Part shown: piece after piece, positions 1 to 10,627 of the stretch
Layout of the letters: every line of letters begins with the position of its first letter
Position numbering within the stretch: the first letter of the stretch is position 1
Source of the DNA: Ctena decussata
Lineage: Eukaryota; Mollusca; Bivalvia; Lucinida; Lucinidae
Assembly: GCA_963989385.1 (NCBI GenBank)
Contig: OZ022509.1
Coordinates: 53,460,271-53,524,270, forward strand
Reading direction: 5' to 3'
DNA: 64,000 nucleotides
Program-made: the position numbers and the translations under genes
Notes under the pieces: model-generated
What the model saw: the letters and a program-made list of their open reading frames with translations, nothing else
What the model was told of the DNA's origin: nothing
Databases searched by the model: none

Positions 1-331
1 ATTGTGTGCGTTTCTTTAATGCTCAGTTTATTAATACCTCGATAATGTTATCTTTTTCAAAAAGTCACTGACTAAAAGTTGATCCGTTTAACAAATGCAA
101 TTTTTCCACAGGGTCGCATACGAGATGGAACCATAATGAGATTTTTCTCTGTTTCTTATCATAAAGCCTAAAAAGACCTTGAAGAAGTGACAAGTAATGT
201 AAGACATTTCAAAATTTGATTTAAAAGACATTTACGTCAATGGCGATGTAAATAAGCTCTGAAAGACAATGTAAATAAGGTCTTAAAAGACGAATGCTTC
301 AGAAGCAACAAGAAGGTAGCTGCCTGTTGGC
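1..331. other. AT-rich intergenic DNA, nothing recognised
   Basis: No open frame, tandem repeat or inverted repeat stands out in this stretch. Confidence 0.5.
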
Positions 332-396
332 AAATACGCAGGTGTGCGTTGAAATTTTGTCAAACTGACAAAATTTCACCACACACATGCGTATTT
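332..396. repeat. Imperfect hairpin, AAATACGC arms
   Basis: The left arm AAATACGCAGGTGTGCGTTG pairs with a right arm ending ACATGCGTATTT, and GAAATTTTGTCA pairs with TGACAAAATTTC at the centre. It resembles the core of a small foldback element. No second copy was seen in the window, so the family is unassigned. Confidence 0.55.
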
Positions 397-505
397 ACCT
401 ACTTAAAATTGGTAAAATTAGACAATGGTTCAACAAAACATATGAAAAGACGCAAAAATAAAACATGGTTGTGCTTATCTTGAAATAGCCCCCAGCTACG
501 CCCCT

Positions 506-705
506 GGGGCCGTATTCATAAAGCCACTTAAGTCGTTGCTATGCGGTTGCTAAGGCTAAATATCTATAAAGGAGATTCCCTACAACTATGATTGTAAGAC
601 TGTTCCTTCAGAGCAAATTTCATAGTTGTAGGGAATCTCCTTCAAAGAAATTTAGCCCTAGCAACAGCATAGCAACCTCTTAAGTCGTTTTATGAATATG
701 GCCCC
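506..705. mobile_element. Palindromic MITE, GGCCGTATTCATAAA termini
   Basis: The ends are inverted copies of GGCCGTATTCATAAA and TTTATGAATATGGCC. Arms of about 85 bp remain pairable through a TTGCTATGCGGTTGCTA block and a GGAGATTCCCTACAACTATG block around a short unpaired centre. The direct repeat CCCCTGG lies at 501-507 and 702-708 and may be a 7-8-bp target duplication, but it overlaps the G/C-rich ends, so the exact boundary is ambiguous. A hAT-type origin would fit that length; this is inference. Confidence 0.75.
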
Positions 706-2862
706 TGGAGTGTATCTTGAAATAGTAGCTACTCCCCTGAGCAAGGCAAGGAAAACACCAAAGAAATGAAAATGGTCGACGCGATTTTATATAATTTGTT
801 CATGAAAGTGGTGTAATTTGCATCGTTAGCCTAGACCCCTAGTACCGCTTTCAGTGGATCTTTTTCAATATGACCCAAAATGAGCCCAATGATCTCATAC
901 CCAGATCCCCATGCACCGGTGTCAATGAACGGTAGATGAGAAAGTAATGACCAGAAACCGACACAATCATGTACAACAGCTACCCTGAAAAGCAAATGAG
1001 AAAGGCAAAAATAAAGACAAAGCGGGGAGCCAAGAGGTCAGCTCTTTCCCAGCAAATGGCCGCAAGGCTACCTTGAATAAAGTACAATAGGTCGAAGATT
1101 AATAGAAAACCGACAAACAATCCACAACAGATGCACCGCCTTGGAACGGTCATTTATGAATTACTTGGGAAATTAAATTGATAGTACATTCACTTAACCC
1201 TCGCCCTGGAGGGTTTTAAAATTACCTTGAATGAGCCCAATGAAGCCAAAGATTCAAAATTAATCATGTGACTTCAGAGGAGTATTTTGAAGCGTAGAGG
1301 GCAAATTGTTTCCTTTGATTGACCATAACAGTTTTGTTTTCGAGCAACTCAGCTGAATAGCTTCAATATTGTTTTCTGTAAGTATTGTACAACTATTGTG
1401 CTTACATACAAATCAAGCCTCAATCAACATGCACGAATTCTAAGAACTTCTAGTCTGACGTAATATACCATTTCACATGATGATCATCATATCTTGGGTT
1501 GACGTTTGACATTTTCCCTAATTAAATGTGAAATAATATTATGCAATATGTCAATCTACGGTGGCGTAAGTATTATAGAATTTAATTTGGAAATGAAATG
1601 TTTTCGAGAATTAATCCTAGGTGACTGAGGGCTAATCTTGTTTTATTGAATTTTCGACGTCAACATTCCAAAGCATTGCAAGCAGAATATTTCAAAATTC
1701 AAAGATTCCAGTTGAGCCATGTTATTCCAGAAAAGGGCTGCTTCTGTCATATGCGAACAACAAAGGCGCAGATCAGCCTGCGCATACGCGCAGTCTGCTC
1801 AAAGCCTTTGCTATTCGTATACACCCTGACTGAACCTAGGCAAAATGAAGGCAATAGATAGGCGTCACGGACAGACAGTCTACTTTGCGACTTCACTATC
1901 GTGTACGTTAAGTTACCTTTTTTCGCGTGACAGGGTTCAGTCGATATTGAAAGACTGAGTGAATTAATTTGCAGAGATTTTGCAGTTCAATAATAATATT
2001 AATAGAAATCAGTGAGGAAGATCATTAACTTGGAGAATACAGGCCATAGTATGGATTTCAAGGATTCCGTTGCTTTCTTTCTGTCTCTTTTGTATTAAAA
2101 AATGGCAGTTGTTATATTAATGTCATCTTCTGTCCCAAAATCTGTTTTAAGAAGCGCGTCAAGATGTTAACATTATTTCAAGTATACAGTTGGATTAAGA
2201 CCCCAGACAAATGTATCTCCATAAAACACAGCGGCGTTTGATGCCATTTTAGACAGGCAAGAACGTCATACGTTGGGCAGCGCTGAAACAAATACACCCT
2301 CTTTCCATCCCCACTTTCCAATTCCAGCCATGCACGCTCGTAAGATTTGATTTAAAACATATTTATTGCACAATGCTATACATGTATTATGTGAAAGTTT
2401 GGCCTATAATTGGAACTTCCAAGAAGATCCCCGGGCTTGGAGGAGAAGTGATACCGAAAGATCATTAACATCGCCATAGCCAAATGTCAGGATGTGTAAA
2501 ACTGTGAACCCATTTGAAGTCACAGCTCAAAATGATGTGATATGGTAATCAACTTGAAGGATTTGTTAAGAGGATCAACAGGGAGATGCAGATAAACAAA
2601 GAGATGAAAATAGGCACAAATGGATTCTGCCTCATTCCAAAGATAGTAAATAAGACTGCAACGGCCGTTGAGTTGGTCCAACCAAAAGAGCATATAACGT
2701 TAACATGACATTATGACGTCACACCGTTTGATACGACATCGTTTTGACTTTTATGCCTCAGTACGAGTTACGGAAGAAGTGACAGGAAGATTGAAACACT
2801 AAAATACATGTTGCATTATCTAAGCTCAGTAAGCTGCACATTGATGTCACCTATCAGTATGT
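706..2862. other. Intergenic DNA with one shared repeat fragment
   Basis: No convincing gene is visible. Around 1130-1215 the motif ACCGCCTTGGAACGGTCA, followed by a TAATGAATTACT-like stretch and CCTCACCCTC-like text, reappears at about 32630-32710. This marks a dispersed repeat of unknown class. A 71-codon frame at 1646-1861 has no recognisable feature. Confidence 0.5.
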
Positions 2863-3126
2863 TGATTGATTGATTGATTGATTGATTTGATGCTTAAAGT
2901 CCACGGTAAACAGCTATGGTCATGTCGGGACGGTCAGTTGACCTAACCACACTATTCCTGGGCAAGCTTAGACCTCCTAAGCGGTTAATCAGTACTAAGT
3001 GCACATACTTTCGCCAGTAACTGACAACTGCCCTTCTTGAATCAGTGGAAGGAGAAACGAAAGTATGTGACCAGACCGGGTTTCGAACCCAGGACCTCTG
3101 ACTTATGAGTCAGGTGCCCTACCGAT
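2863..3126 (-). mobile_element. tRNA-derived SINE, family 1 (5' truncated copy)
   Basis: Read on the minus strand, it starts inside a tRNA-like head (A-box-like ATCGGTAGGGC, anticodon-loop-like CTCATAA, B-box GGTTCGAAACC). It continues through a ~180-bp body and ends in a (TCAA)n tail. The 12-bp direct repeat CTATCAGTATGT at 2851-2862 and 3127-3138 is a perfect target duplication. About 17 nt of the head present in the copies at 60158 and 62166 are missing. The CAT in the loop suggests a tRNA-Met-like ancestor, but the stem has an extra base. Confidence 0.9.
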
Positions 3127-3429
3127 CTATCAGTATGTCAACTTAGCTCGATGGTTTTAATACTTGTAACGTTATATGCGCCAAGACACTGTCCATGATT
3201 TCTCCAATAACGTCGAAAGTTTATTTTGTCATCTATGATCTATTCTCCTACCTCCAAAATGGTAAATTACGAGTACTTACCTAGATAACTCAAACTGAAA
3301 GAGCGAAAAGGAGATCCATTCCCGCCATGATAGTTATTTGTGATATTTTTTTTCGGAATGGGATGCCTTACTGAGCAGAATGTTACCAACTCAACCGATA
3401 CACCAAAAATATTCATGTACTTGTCCTAA

Positions 3430-4610
3430 AGGCCCTGTCACACTACAACGTTTTAGACAACGTATGCCGACGTATGAAAAAATTATCCAATACGCTGGCA
3501 TACGCTGGAGATGAATTAAAAAATCAAACGGCAGCCTGTTTTGGAACGCATACATAGCGTACTGAACGACTGTATAACGTACAAATAACTTATTCACAAC
3601 TTATCCCCAGCGTATACATAACTTATACAGGCATATAACAGCGTGTTCCTAGCGTATCTGTAGCGTTCTTGTCTTATGCCGAACGCATGCACAACGTTAG
3701 TCTAACTTACGCCGACCTTATGCATAGCGTGTTGGAGCGTGCTTCGACGATCAGATGCAAAGCGATGGCTCTCTACAACACTTTTATTGTAGTGGACGTG
3801 GATCATGGACATGCCTCAAAAATGAAAATTAGAGAACGTTGCAGGTAGAAGCTGACCCAAGAAAACTTCATCTTTTCCACCTGCATGCCAACCTCGTCCC
3901 AATCATCACCCGACTACCGTGCCTACGATGGTAGACAACCTCGCTCTCGCGCAGACTCCAATGTCTCTTTAGTGGTATCCGTGGTGGCATCTGAAGCAGC
4001 TGGGTGGCATCTGAGGTGTCAACCTCCTCTCAAGCCCCAAAACGACAAGCAGAAGCGATCCAAGAAGATTCCTTACTAAAAGTGATGAATTGCTCATCTG
4101 TATCCAATATATATGGCTTAAGCCCAGGACGCTGGCAGATGTGTTACCTAAATATGCTCAGTGCGTTCGTGACACGTTGAATAAGTTCTAAGGTCGTCAG
4201 GCATAGGTTGAATACGTTCTGGAAACGTTCGGTATAAGTTACAGATAAGTTACCTATAGGTTAGAAATAAGTTACGCGTACGTTACACAACGGACCTGCT
4301 GGCTGCCGACGTATGTCAACGTATGATTAACTTACAAGTTACGTGCATGAACGTACACATAACTTACCTGTCGCGTACACCAAACTTATGACTAACTTAT
4401 AAACAATACGTCGGCGTACGCTGAAAATTTTATGCATGCACTAAGTTTTGGGCCGCATTCGACGTACAACAACTTATACCAACGTATTTCAGCGTGCTCG
4501 TAACTTGCTCATAACGTACCCCTAACTTATTCAACGTACACCAGCGTGTTTGTTAAATTTCTCATACGTCGGCATACGCTGATGCTATACGTAAGTGTGT
4601 GACAGCCACA
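3430..4610. mobile_element. TIR DNA transposon, non-autonomous, ~1.18 kb
   Basis: The ends are inverted: left AGGCCCTGTCACACTAC and right GTGTGTGACAGCCACA, flanked by TAA on both sides (3427-3429 and 4611-4613). Long degenerate subterminal regions on both sides are built from repeated AACGTA, AACTTA and GCGTATG words. The middle (about 3760-4130) is different and holds a 64-codon frame (3885-4079) that I could not assign. A three-base TAA duplication fits PIF/Harbinger, but no transposase motif was recognised. Confidence 0.7.
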
Positions 4611-4615
4611 TAACA

Positions 4616-4742
4616 TGGAACAGCTTGGTTTTACAACGTAGTAGTGCTTCAGAAAGAAGCAGATGGAATGCAAGATCAGACTCCTCCTTTGGGTCTGCTC
4701 TGCTTGCTCAGATCTATCTGTCCCATTACTTAAAATTTTATG
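4616..4742. mobile_element. Fragment of the CCGTAAATATTC MITE family
   Basis: The text GGAACAGCTTGGTTTTACAA, the following block, and the end AAAATTTTATGGTA parallel the element at 54986-55192, including a CTGCTC-type central hairpin region. The left terminus is missing, so this is a truncated copy abutting the TIR transposon upstream. Confidence 0.55.
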
Positions 4743-4779
4743 GTACTTAAAGTGTTAGTAACACAGTCGCCTGGTATTA

Positions 4780-5028
4780 AAAAGGTAAAGGTTTCCCATA
4801 GCCCATTGTGTCTTGGGCACATCATATGGAAGGCCGAGCCCATCCCTCTCCTTTCGCTGCCTTATCCTTCCCTGATTCGAAGCAGGTTCTCATTTACTGT
4901 TGGGTTGACAGAGAGAGTTTTCCAGCCGTCGGATGGCAAAACCCGGGCGCGATCTCACGACCTTCCGGCGATTTTCTGCACCATAACCGGGCGTCTGTAA
5001 CTCCTCGACCACGGTGCCTCTCTAATTG
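4780..5028 (-). mobile_element. tRNA-derived SINE, family 4 (Ser/Leu-like head)
   Basis: On the minus strand the head GCACCGTGGTCGAGGAGTTA resembles a tRNA-Ser/Leu A-box region, and GGTCGTGAGATCGCGCC stands at the B-box position. The body, with GAAGGATAAGGCAGCGAAAG and TATGATGTGCCCAAGA, matches sequence at 44690-44760 and 49690-49790. The two open frames across this stretch are by-products. No target duplication could be fixed. Confidence 0.5.
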
Positions 5029-5041
5029 ATATTGGGTACTA

Positions 5042-5639
5042 ACATATACTCGAAAAAAAATATTAAAGGGTCAAACTTTTACCTCGTGATTTCTGGAACA
5101 TTTCAAACATTTGGTAAAATAAATCATTTCCACCTTCCATTTCATTCATTTTACAAGTTGTGTACACATGAAGTTTGAAAATATAGACAATCTCTTGACC
5201 AAGTCCAGACTTCAATTCACACTACCCTTAAAATCAGAGTTGTTTGAAGTCCATAGGGAACGAATTCACCAAAATTTTCGATTTCGCCAATTCATGAATT
5301 TTTTTAAAAATTGCTCGATAGTCATCAAGTTTAATCATTTTTAAGGTCAGCAAGCTATAAGAAGTTTAAAACTCATAGCAATTTTAGAAGTTATTCCCGA
5401 CCAAACTGACACACTATCAATTCTCTATGGGCATTCAAACAACTTTCATTTTAGGGGTAGTTTGACTTAAAGCTTGACCTTGGTCAAGACAAAGGCTATA
5501 GGTTCAAGCTTTATGTGTATAAAACTTGTAAAATGAATAAAATGGAAGGTAGAAATGATCTATTTTACCAAATGTTTGAAATGTTCCAGAAATTGCAGGG
5601 CAAAAGTTTGACCCTTTAATATTTTTTTTGAGTATATTT
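5042..5639. mobile_element. Long palindromic TIR element, ~600 bp
   Basis: Arms of over 200 bp are inverted copies. The left arm begins ATACTCGAAAAAAAATATTA and carries AAGGGTCAAACTTTT; the right arm carries AAAAGTTTGACCCTT and ends in TTTTTTTTGAGTATAT. Inner blocks GGAACATTTCAAACATTTGG and CTTGACCAAG also have partners. There is no coding content. The superfamily is unknown. Confidence 0.75.
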
Positions 5640-5851
5640 AAAAGAATATAGTAACTTTGCTGTTTACGTCACACTAAGCTTTTGCAAGTGTATATCTGTG
5701 TGTTTGAACTTTTGCTAATTGTCATAATTCGTCTGATAAAAACAATGGCCAAACAATCACTCATAATAATAAGTCAGTAATTAGAAACATACTAACTTCA
5801 TTATGCATATAGAAAATGGTCTTTCATATATTTCAACCGACAGATTATTAC

Positions 5852-6113
5852 TTGCTGCAGGTTGGACGTTTATATTATGTTTCACAAACGGAGTAAATTG
5901 TTTTGACAAATACGGTGAGCAGGTGGGCTTAGAAGGGGCCGTATATAGGTTTGCTGCAGGTTGGACGTTTATCTTATGTTTCATAAACGGAGTAAATTGT
6001 TTTGACAAATAGAGTGAGCAGGTGGGCTTAGAAGGGGTATATAGGTTTGCTGCAGGTTGGACATTAATTTATCTTATGTTTCTAAAACGGAGTAAATTGT
6101 TTTTGCAAATACA
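5852..6113. repeat. Tandem repeat, ~97-bp unit, ~2.7 copies
   Basis: TTGCTGCAGGTTGGAC begins units at 5852, 5951 and 6047 (periods 99 and 96). Each unit carries AAACGGAGTAAATTGTTTT and, in the first two, GAGCAGGTGGGCTTAGAAGG. The frames over this stretch on both strands are translations of the repeat and are not genes. Confidence 0.9.
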
Positions 6114-6453
6114 GTGTTCTGGGTGGTATCACACCAAGCATACGATGTTTGACCACGGGACGTTTAGGCAACAACAAAAAAATAAATTCAGAAAAAAAAT
6201 ATTATTAAGTTTATTGATTTTGCAGTCTTCTGTATTTGATTGAAAGCGATAAGCATATTATTAAGACTCATCTGTCGGAAATGACAATAGACTGCATATC
6301 TAAGGTGTGTGTATTTTAAAACCTATAAAGTTGGTAATTATTTTTAAGTCATTGTATTTTCCATTTACAAAAGAGAATTCAATTGTTTGAAAATCAGTTA
6401 TAGGTTTGAGAAAATCACACTTTTCCACTATATGTATTTTAGGTAGCACCTCA
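6114..6453. other. AT-rich DNA, nothing recognised
   Basis: No repeat or gene was identified between the tandem repeat and the hairpin at 6454. Confidence 0.45.
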
Positions 6454-6510
6454 TTTATAATTCGAGAGGAGCATGACATACACTGTATGCCATGCTCCTC
6501 TCGAATTATA
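6454..6510. repeat. Near-perfect hairpin with CGAGAGGAGCATG arms
   Basis: ATAATTCGAGAGGAGCATG pairs with CATGCTCCTCTCGAATTAT around an ACATACACTGTATGC-like loop. A partial relative (CAGTGTATGTCATGCTCC) lies at about 6680-6700, also beside TGACGTCA sites. The two may be the ends of one ~250-bp element at 6454-6720. Confidence 0.65.
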
Positions 6511-6879
6511 ATTGGATGACGTCATAGATCTGTTACCACAGCAACTATAGCATTACCAAGTGTTGTTCTTAGTACTTTGGCAGAATTATGTCTCGATAAC
6601 GTCACTTGGACATCAGTATGAACTCTTAATTGCTATGGTAAAAGATATATGACGTCATTGGTGCCGGACCATGGCAAACAGTGTATGTCATGCTCCGCCG
6701 ATTTTTCAATGGTACCATAAACTAAAATTCTTTCAGCAGAAATTTCGGATTTTCTCAAACAAACAATTATTCTCAAGTCATTTAATTTCGTGTTTTACAG
6801 AAAATTCTCAATAGAGGTCGACGTCATTATCGGTATCAGTTATCATTCTGTGGAAAACAATAGTCGGCTGATATGCATA

Positions 6880-7749
6880 CGAGGGATGATTGAAAAGTCC
6901 TGAGCCTCACCATGTTTTGAAACCTTTAGAGCGAATTTGTGTCATTGATTTTAAACAGCCATTCTATACAGAGCAACAATCACCGAATTTCGGGAGTATA
7001 TCTTAAATATTAACTGGATGACACTTCACCTTTTACAGTTACCCCCACGAGTACACTGTATAACTCTTTGACCGACCATTACTTTAGCAGGGTCAAACAG
7101 TTTGCAAATATTTTTGCAAATATATGCCCAACAGCATCCCGGTAATTAATAATATATGCAAACATAAATTTATTCCATTCCAGAATAAAAAGCGAAATTT
7201 TAATTTTCAGGAAGTGTCTTTTTTTAGAGTTCTGCAGATAAAGCACAATCGGAGTCACATGCTCTGCGTGCACAGGAGTGGATATCTTTTAACTCTTTTT
7301 GACAAAAATCATGTAGGATGTCACTGTTTATGTGTGTATAAACGTTGTTTGGTTTCGCTCACAATGTTCCTAACAAACACGAAAATAGGATACGGGTCTC
7401 TACATTCTAGGGTTGCAATATTTAAGGGTTTACGGTAAAGCCACCAAGGCCAAAATATTTTGCATTTCAATCAAACCATAGACAACTCATTATACTTGCA
7501 TGTACTAAAATAAGAACCGTTTAAATAGAATATTTCAAAGTACTGCATGGCAAACAGATTTTAAATGTTATTTTAATAATATGCCACCCCTCTTGTGTTT
7601 AAGGCACTGTAAAAAAGAAACGTATCGCCGAAAATGTTTGAAACTTCCACCGAAAGCTAGTGAATGACAACTACTTACATTCGCATTAAGCATGCATGCA
7701 CAGATTCACTAGAAGCATCTTAGGCTCAGAACTTTTCAATCATCCCTCG
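6880..7749. mobile_element. mariner-type element, 870 bp, non-autonomous
   Basis: The terminal inverted repeats are CGAGGGATGATTGAAAAGT and ACTTTTCAATCATCCCTCG, each followed by TA (6878-6879 and 7750-7751). CGAGGG ends with a TA duplication are typical of mariner-like elements. It is shorter than a usual ~1.3-kb autonomous copy. The 104-codon frame at 7124-7438 shows no mariner transposase motif I can recognise, so I read it as an internally deleted or replaced derivative. Confidence 0.8.
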
Positions 7750-7751
7750 TA

Positions 7752-8223
7752 TATCTTGTTTTGTAAGTGGCACAAGACTGCGAGAGAATGCTCTCCTCAA
7801 AACCTCGGTGCTTTCACCTAATTGAAGAAACGTGACACAATACAATATATTCCTTATACTCTGCACTTTGCATTTTACAACTTAATATACTCAGAGGCAA
7901 AAGAATGTATACACTTTTTGAATGCCCATAATTTACTTATTTTTCACTGCTCAGCTCTGAAGTTCTGCAAGATTTACTTTAACTGAAGGTGGACCAGTGT
8001 GGTGTAGTAAAGGTACTGATTGAAACGCTTGACCAGCGGCCTTATAGGTTCATGCCGGTTTTGCACGTTTTCCCCGTGCAGCAAAGTAGAAAATAAGACT
8101 TGGCGTTAATCTATTGCATTCTGGGTAATTTTTGTTGTCTGCTGAAATTGTCGTCTGCTTCAAAAATCAAGAATATTTTGACAATATTGGTCTAACTAAC
8201 TCTTGTAGAAATGATGACTAGGC
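7752..8223. other. Intergenic DNA, nothing firm
   Basis: Apart from short AT-rich runs, nothing is supported here. The left end of the TTAA-type MITE whose right end lies at 8328 should fall here but could not be located. Confidence 0.4.
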
Positions 8224-8328
8224 AGCAAACAGTTTGGATCTCAGATCAGGCCCCACAAACGTGGGGCCAGATCTCGATCCAAACTGTTTGCCCAGATACC
8301 CCTAAAGGGGTATCCCGAATGGAGTGGG
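8224..8328. mobile_element. MITE fragment with modular hairpin
   Basis: GCAAACAGTTTGGATC pairs with GATCCAAACTGTTTGC around an inner stem GGCCCCAC/GTGGGGCC (8224-8291). The right flank, CCCCTAAAGGGGTATC then GGAGTGGG and TTAA (8329-8332), matches the right end of the element at 36467-36688 in type. Only the right terminus is recognisable. Confidence 0.6.
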
Positions 8329-8561
8329 TTAATCTATATTTGTAATGGCGGGTGTTGTTTTAAACAGCCACAGCGTTTGCGTTTCATTTGCACAACGAAA
8401 AAGCTCTCTGTGGCAAGCAGAAATTATAAACACAGAGACAATGAAAGTTATATTTTAAATGCCCGTATTTTTCTTATTATTCGCTGCTTAGGTCTGAAAT
8501 TCTGCTTGATATATCTTTCCTCAAAGTCCAATAATGTGGTATTGTTAGGAATAGCGACTCT

Positions 8562-8914
8562 ATACGTACATGTTAGTTTTGCCCTTTTCGCACTTGCATT
8601 ATACGTACGTGTTAGTTTTGCCCTTTTCGCACTTGCATTATACGTACGTGTTAGTTTTGCCCTTTTCGCACTTGCATTATACGTACGTGTTAGTTTTGCC
8701 CTTTTCGCACTTGCATTATACGTACGTGTTAGTTTTGCCTTTTCGCACTTGCATTATACGTACGTGTTAGTTTTGCCTTTTTCGCACTTGCATTATACGT
8801 ACGTGTTAGTTTTGCCTTTTTCGCACTTGCATTATACGTACGTGTTAGTTTTGCCCTTTTCGCACTTGCATTATACGTACGTGTTAGTTTTGCCTTTTTC
8901 GCACTTGCATTATA
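8562..8914 (+). repeat. 39-bp minisatellite, about 9 copies
   Basis: The unit runs ATACGTACGTGTTAGTTTTG, then CCCTTTTCGCACTTGCATT, and is almost identical in all copies; later copies vary by one T or C. Because 39 is a multiple of three, a frame of 198 codons (8377-8973) stays open and reads as a 13-residue repeat, switching frame where single bases are lost. That is expected of a young minisatellite and not evidence of a protein. Confidence 0.95.
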
Positions 8915-9219
8915 TTAAACAATACGATTTTGATGCAAAAATCAGTATTTGCATTTTCGGTTATTTTTCTTAACAAACCATTTTGTATGCGTTTCATTCA
9001 CATGGTGACAATGCTTCTAGTGCAGACAGAGGTCGCTGCAGGCTCATGAGATAGTCAAGTGAAAAATACTGAATAAATTCCCTACAGTAGGTTTGGAAAT
9101 AATATTGTCTGTCGCGATTTGTCGTGGAGCTGTCAGTTTTCATTCATAAAACACTTCGTTCGTGTCTAGGAAAAGACTTGAATAGCAAATTGAAAATCTA
9201 GTATTCCCGTCTCGCACTA
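8915..9219. other. AT-rich DNA, nothing recognised
   Basis: No gene or repeat was identified in this short interval. Confidence 0.45.
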
Positions 9220-9436
9220 CCGTAGTGACCCTTAATATTCGGATCTAAAGGTCTAAACAAACATTGTAGACCTAGATCAAACTGCTCCTTGAGGAGCAGT
9301 TTGATCAGGGTCTACAATGTTTGCCTTTCACTAAGCATCATTTGGATGCATTAACATATGTAAAATCCACTTTCTAAGAATTTTGGAACAATAATTGTCC
9401 AACTTCCACATGTCCAAAATTTAAGGGTCATTACGG
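9220..9436. mobile_element. TA-type MITE, CCGTARTGACCC termini, with hairpin
   Basis: The ends CCGTAGTGACCCTTAA and TTAAGGGTCATTACGG are inverted and flanked by TA (9218-9219, 9437-9438). The middle (9258-9324) is a modular hairpin: CAAACATTGTAGAC and a GTCTACAATGTTTG partner around AACTGCTCCTTGAGGAGCAG. There is no coding capacity. Confidence 0.85.
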
Positions 9437-9749
9437 TAGTATGCAAATGATCTATATCAAGTCTTTGGTAGATCTGTAAGTGGAAAACTGATTTGACATT
9501 TGGCATTTATATTATTAATGGCAAAATAATTTTGGCACACTCCGACGGTCACTTTGTCGAAAAAATAAATACGAAATAGATTAAGTCCGCAATTTTTTGT
9601 GTAAATAATATTTTGTCTGATTCCCGTCTCATTTGAATTTATATTAAATTCTTGGATTCAGATAAAGATTTACCTGAAAAACTCTAAATATCGGAACAGG
9701 CTGATAAGAGAAAATAGTTCAAACTCAGATCAGACTTCTCCAAAGGAGC

Positions 9750-9972
9750 GGGGAAGGTTGGGTGGTGCGATGGTGCTGTGTGTAACTTCCAATGTCGGGG
9801 CGACCTACTGATTTGGAACATTGCAGGGCAGGGGCCTACTGTGCTAGCAATAGGTGCGGTTGGGGGTTGTTTGGACACTTTCATTTCTCCTCTTTCTCCC
9901 TCTCTGGGAGACGGCCCGATATAGACTGAAATACTGTCTCAAAGGGCCGTTAAGCCCAAAACAATCAATCAA
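9750..9972 (+). mobile_element. SINE family 3, complete copy with 13-bp TSD
   Basis: It begins GGGGAAGGTTGGGTGGTGCG, contains AACTTCCAATGTCGGGGCG and GATATAGACTGAAATACTGT, and ends in a CAATCAATC tail. The direct repeat TCTCCAAAGGAGC at 9737-9749 and 9973-9985 is a perfect 13-bp target duplication. The head has no clear tRNA A and B boxes. Further copies lie at 43436 (truncated) and 60709. It landed inside a hairpin (see findings). Confidence 0.9.
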
Positions 9973-10062
9973 TCTCCAAAGGAGCAGTCTGATTGTTGTC
10001 TCCTTTGTTCGCTATGCTATCGGCATCCTTTATCCGCGTTACATCATTGAAAAAAGTTCAAA

Positions 10063-10296
10063 TGAGCCGCAACACGAGAAAACAAAGTGGTTGTGCGCCC
10101 AGCTCAGACTCAGATCAGCCTGGGGATCCACTCATTCCACTCAGACTCTTTGGTAAGCGCTCAAAGGGTAGCTAAGGGTCTAAGCTACCTCCATGCGGAC
10201 AGCGAAGACTCTGATCAGACTGGGCGGATGCCCAGGCTGATCTGAGTCTGCGCTGGGCGCACAACCACATTGTTGGTTTTGTCGTGTCGCGGCTCA
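10063..10296. mobile_element. TGAGCC palindromic MITE, copy 1
   Basis: The element opens TGAGCCGCAACACGAGAAAA and closes GTCGTGTCGCGGCTCA, with TGTGCGCCCAGC inside the left arm and GCTGGGCGCACAACCAC inside the right. This copy is slightly deleted in its left half, between the CAGATCAGCCTGGG and TAAGCGCT segments. Confidence 0.9.
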
Positions 10297-10627
10297 AATA
10301 TTACGACAGTTACAATAGCTGTTTACGTGTCCCAATTTAAAGAATGTTTACGGTATATGCACTGATTTCCAGTCTTTTCTACACACTCACCCAAATTGCA
10401 AAAAAAAAAAAAAAATGTGATGGCATGCGCGAACAACGAAGCGTATTCGGTTAGGCAGCGCATGATTGAGAGGAGTGCTTGTATTACAGGGTCGGTGTAG
10501 GGTACAGTAGGCAAAAGTAAGAGATGGAAAATGGTGGGTAGTGTTAGGTCAAACCTGGGCTCGGCTTAATTTTGTCATTTCCATTGCACCGTTGTTGGCA
10601 ATGGCGATGTCCTGGAGCTACCTGTGT
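10297..10627. other. Intergenic DNA, short poly-A only
   Basis: A run of about 15 A lies near 10400. Nothing else is recognised before the inverted element begins. Confidence 0.45.

Noticed and set aside
3060..3126. tRNA gene on the minus strand (CAT loop)
   Set aside because: It lacks the 5' part of a tRNA, continues into a SINE body and tail, and is flanked by a 12-bp target duplication. The heads at 60340-60410, 62360-62434 and 62575-62657 are rejected for the same reason.
3885..4079. 64-codon frame as a PIF/Harbinger transposase remnant
   Set aside because: The TAA target fits that superfamily, but the peptide shows no motif that I can match with confidence in any frame.
7124..7438. 104-codon frame as a mariner transposase fragment
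   Set aside because: It lies in a mariner-type element, but no helix-turn-helix or catalytic motif could be recognised, so no assignment is made.
8377..8973. 198-codon open frame with a 13-residue repeat
   Set aside because: It is the translation of a 39-bp minisatellite. The repeat changes reading frame wherever single bases are lost, so no protein is preserved.
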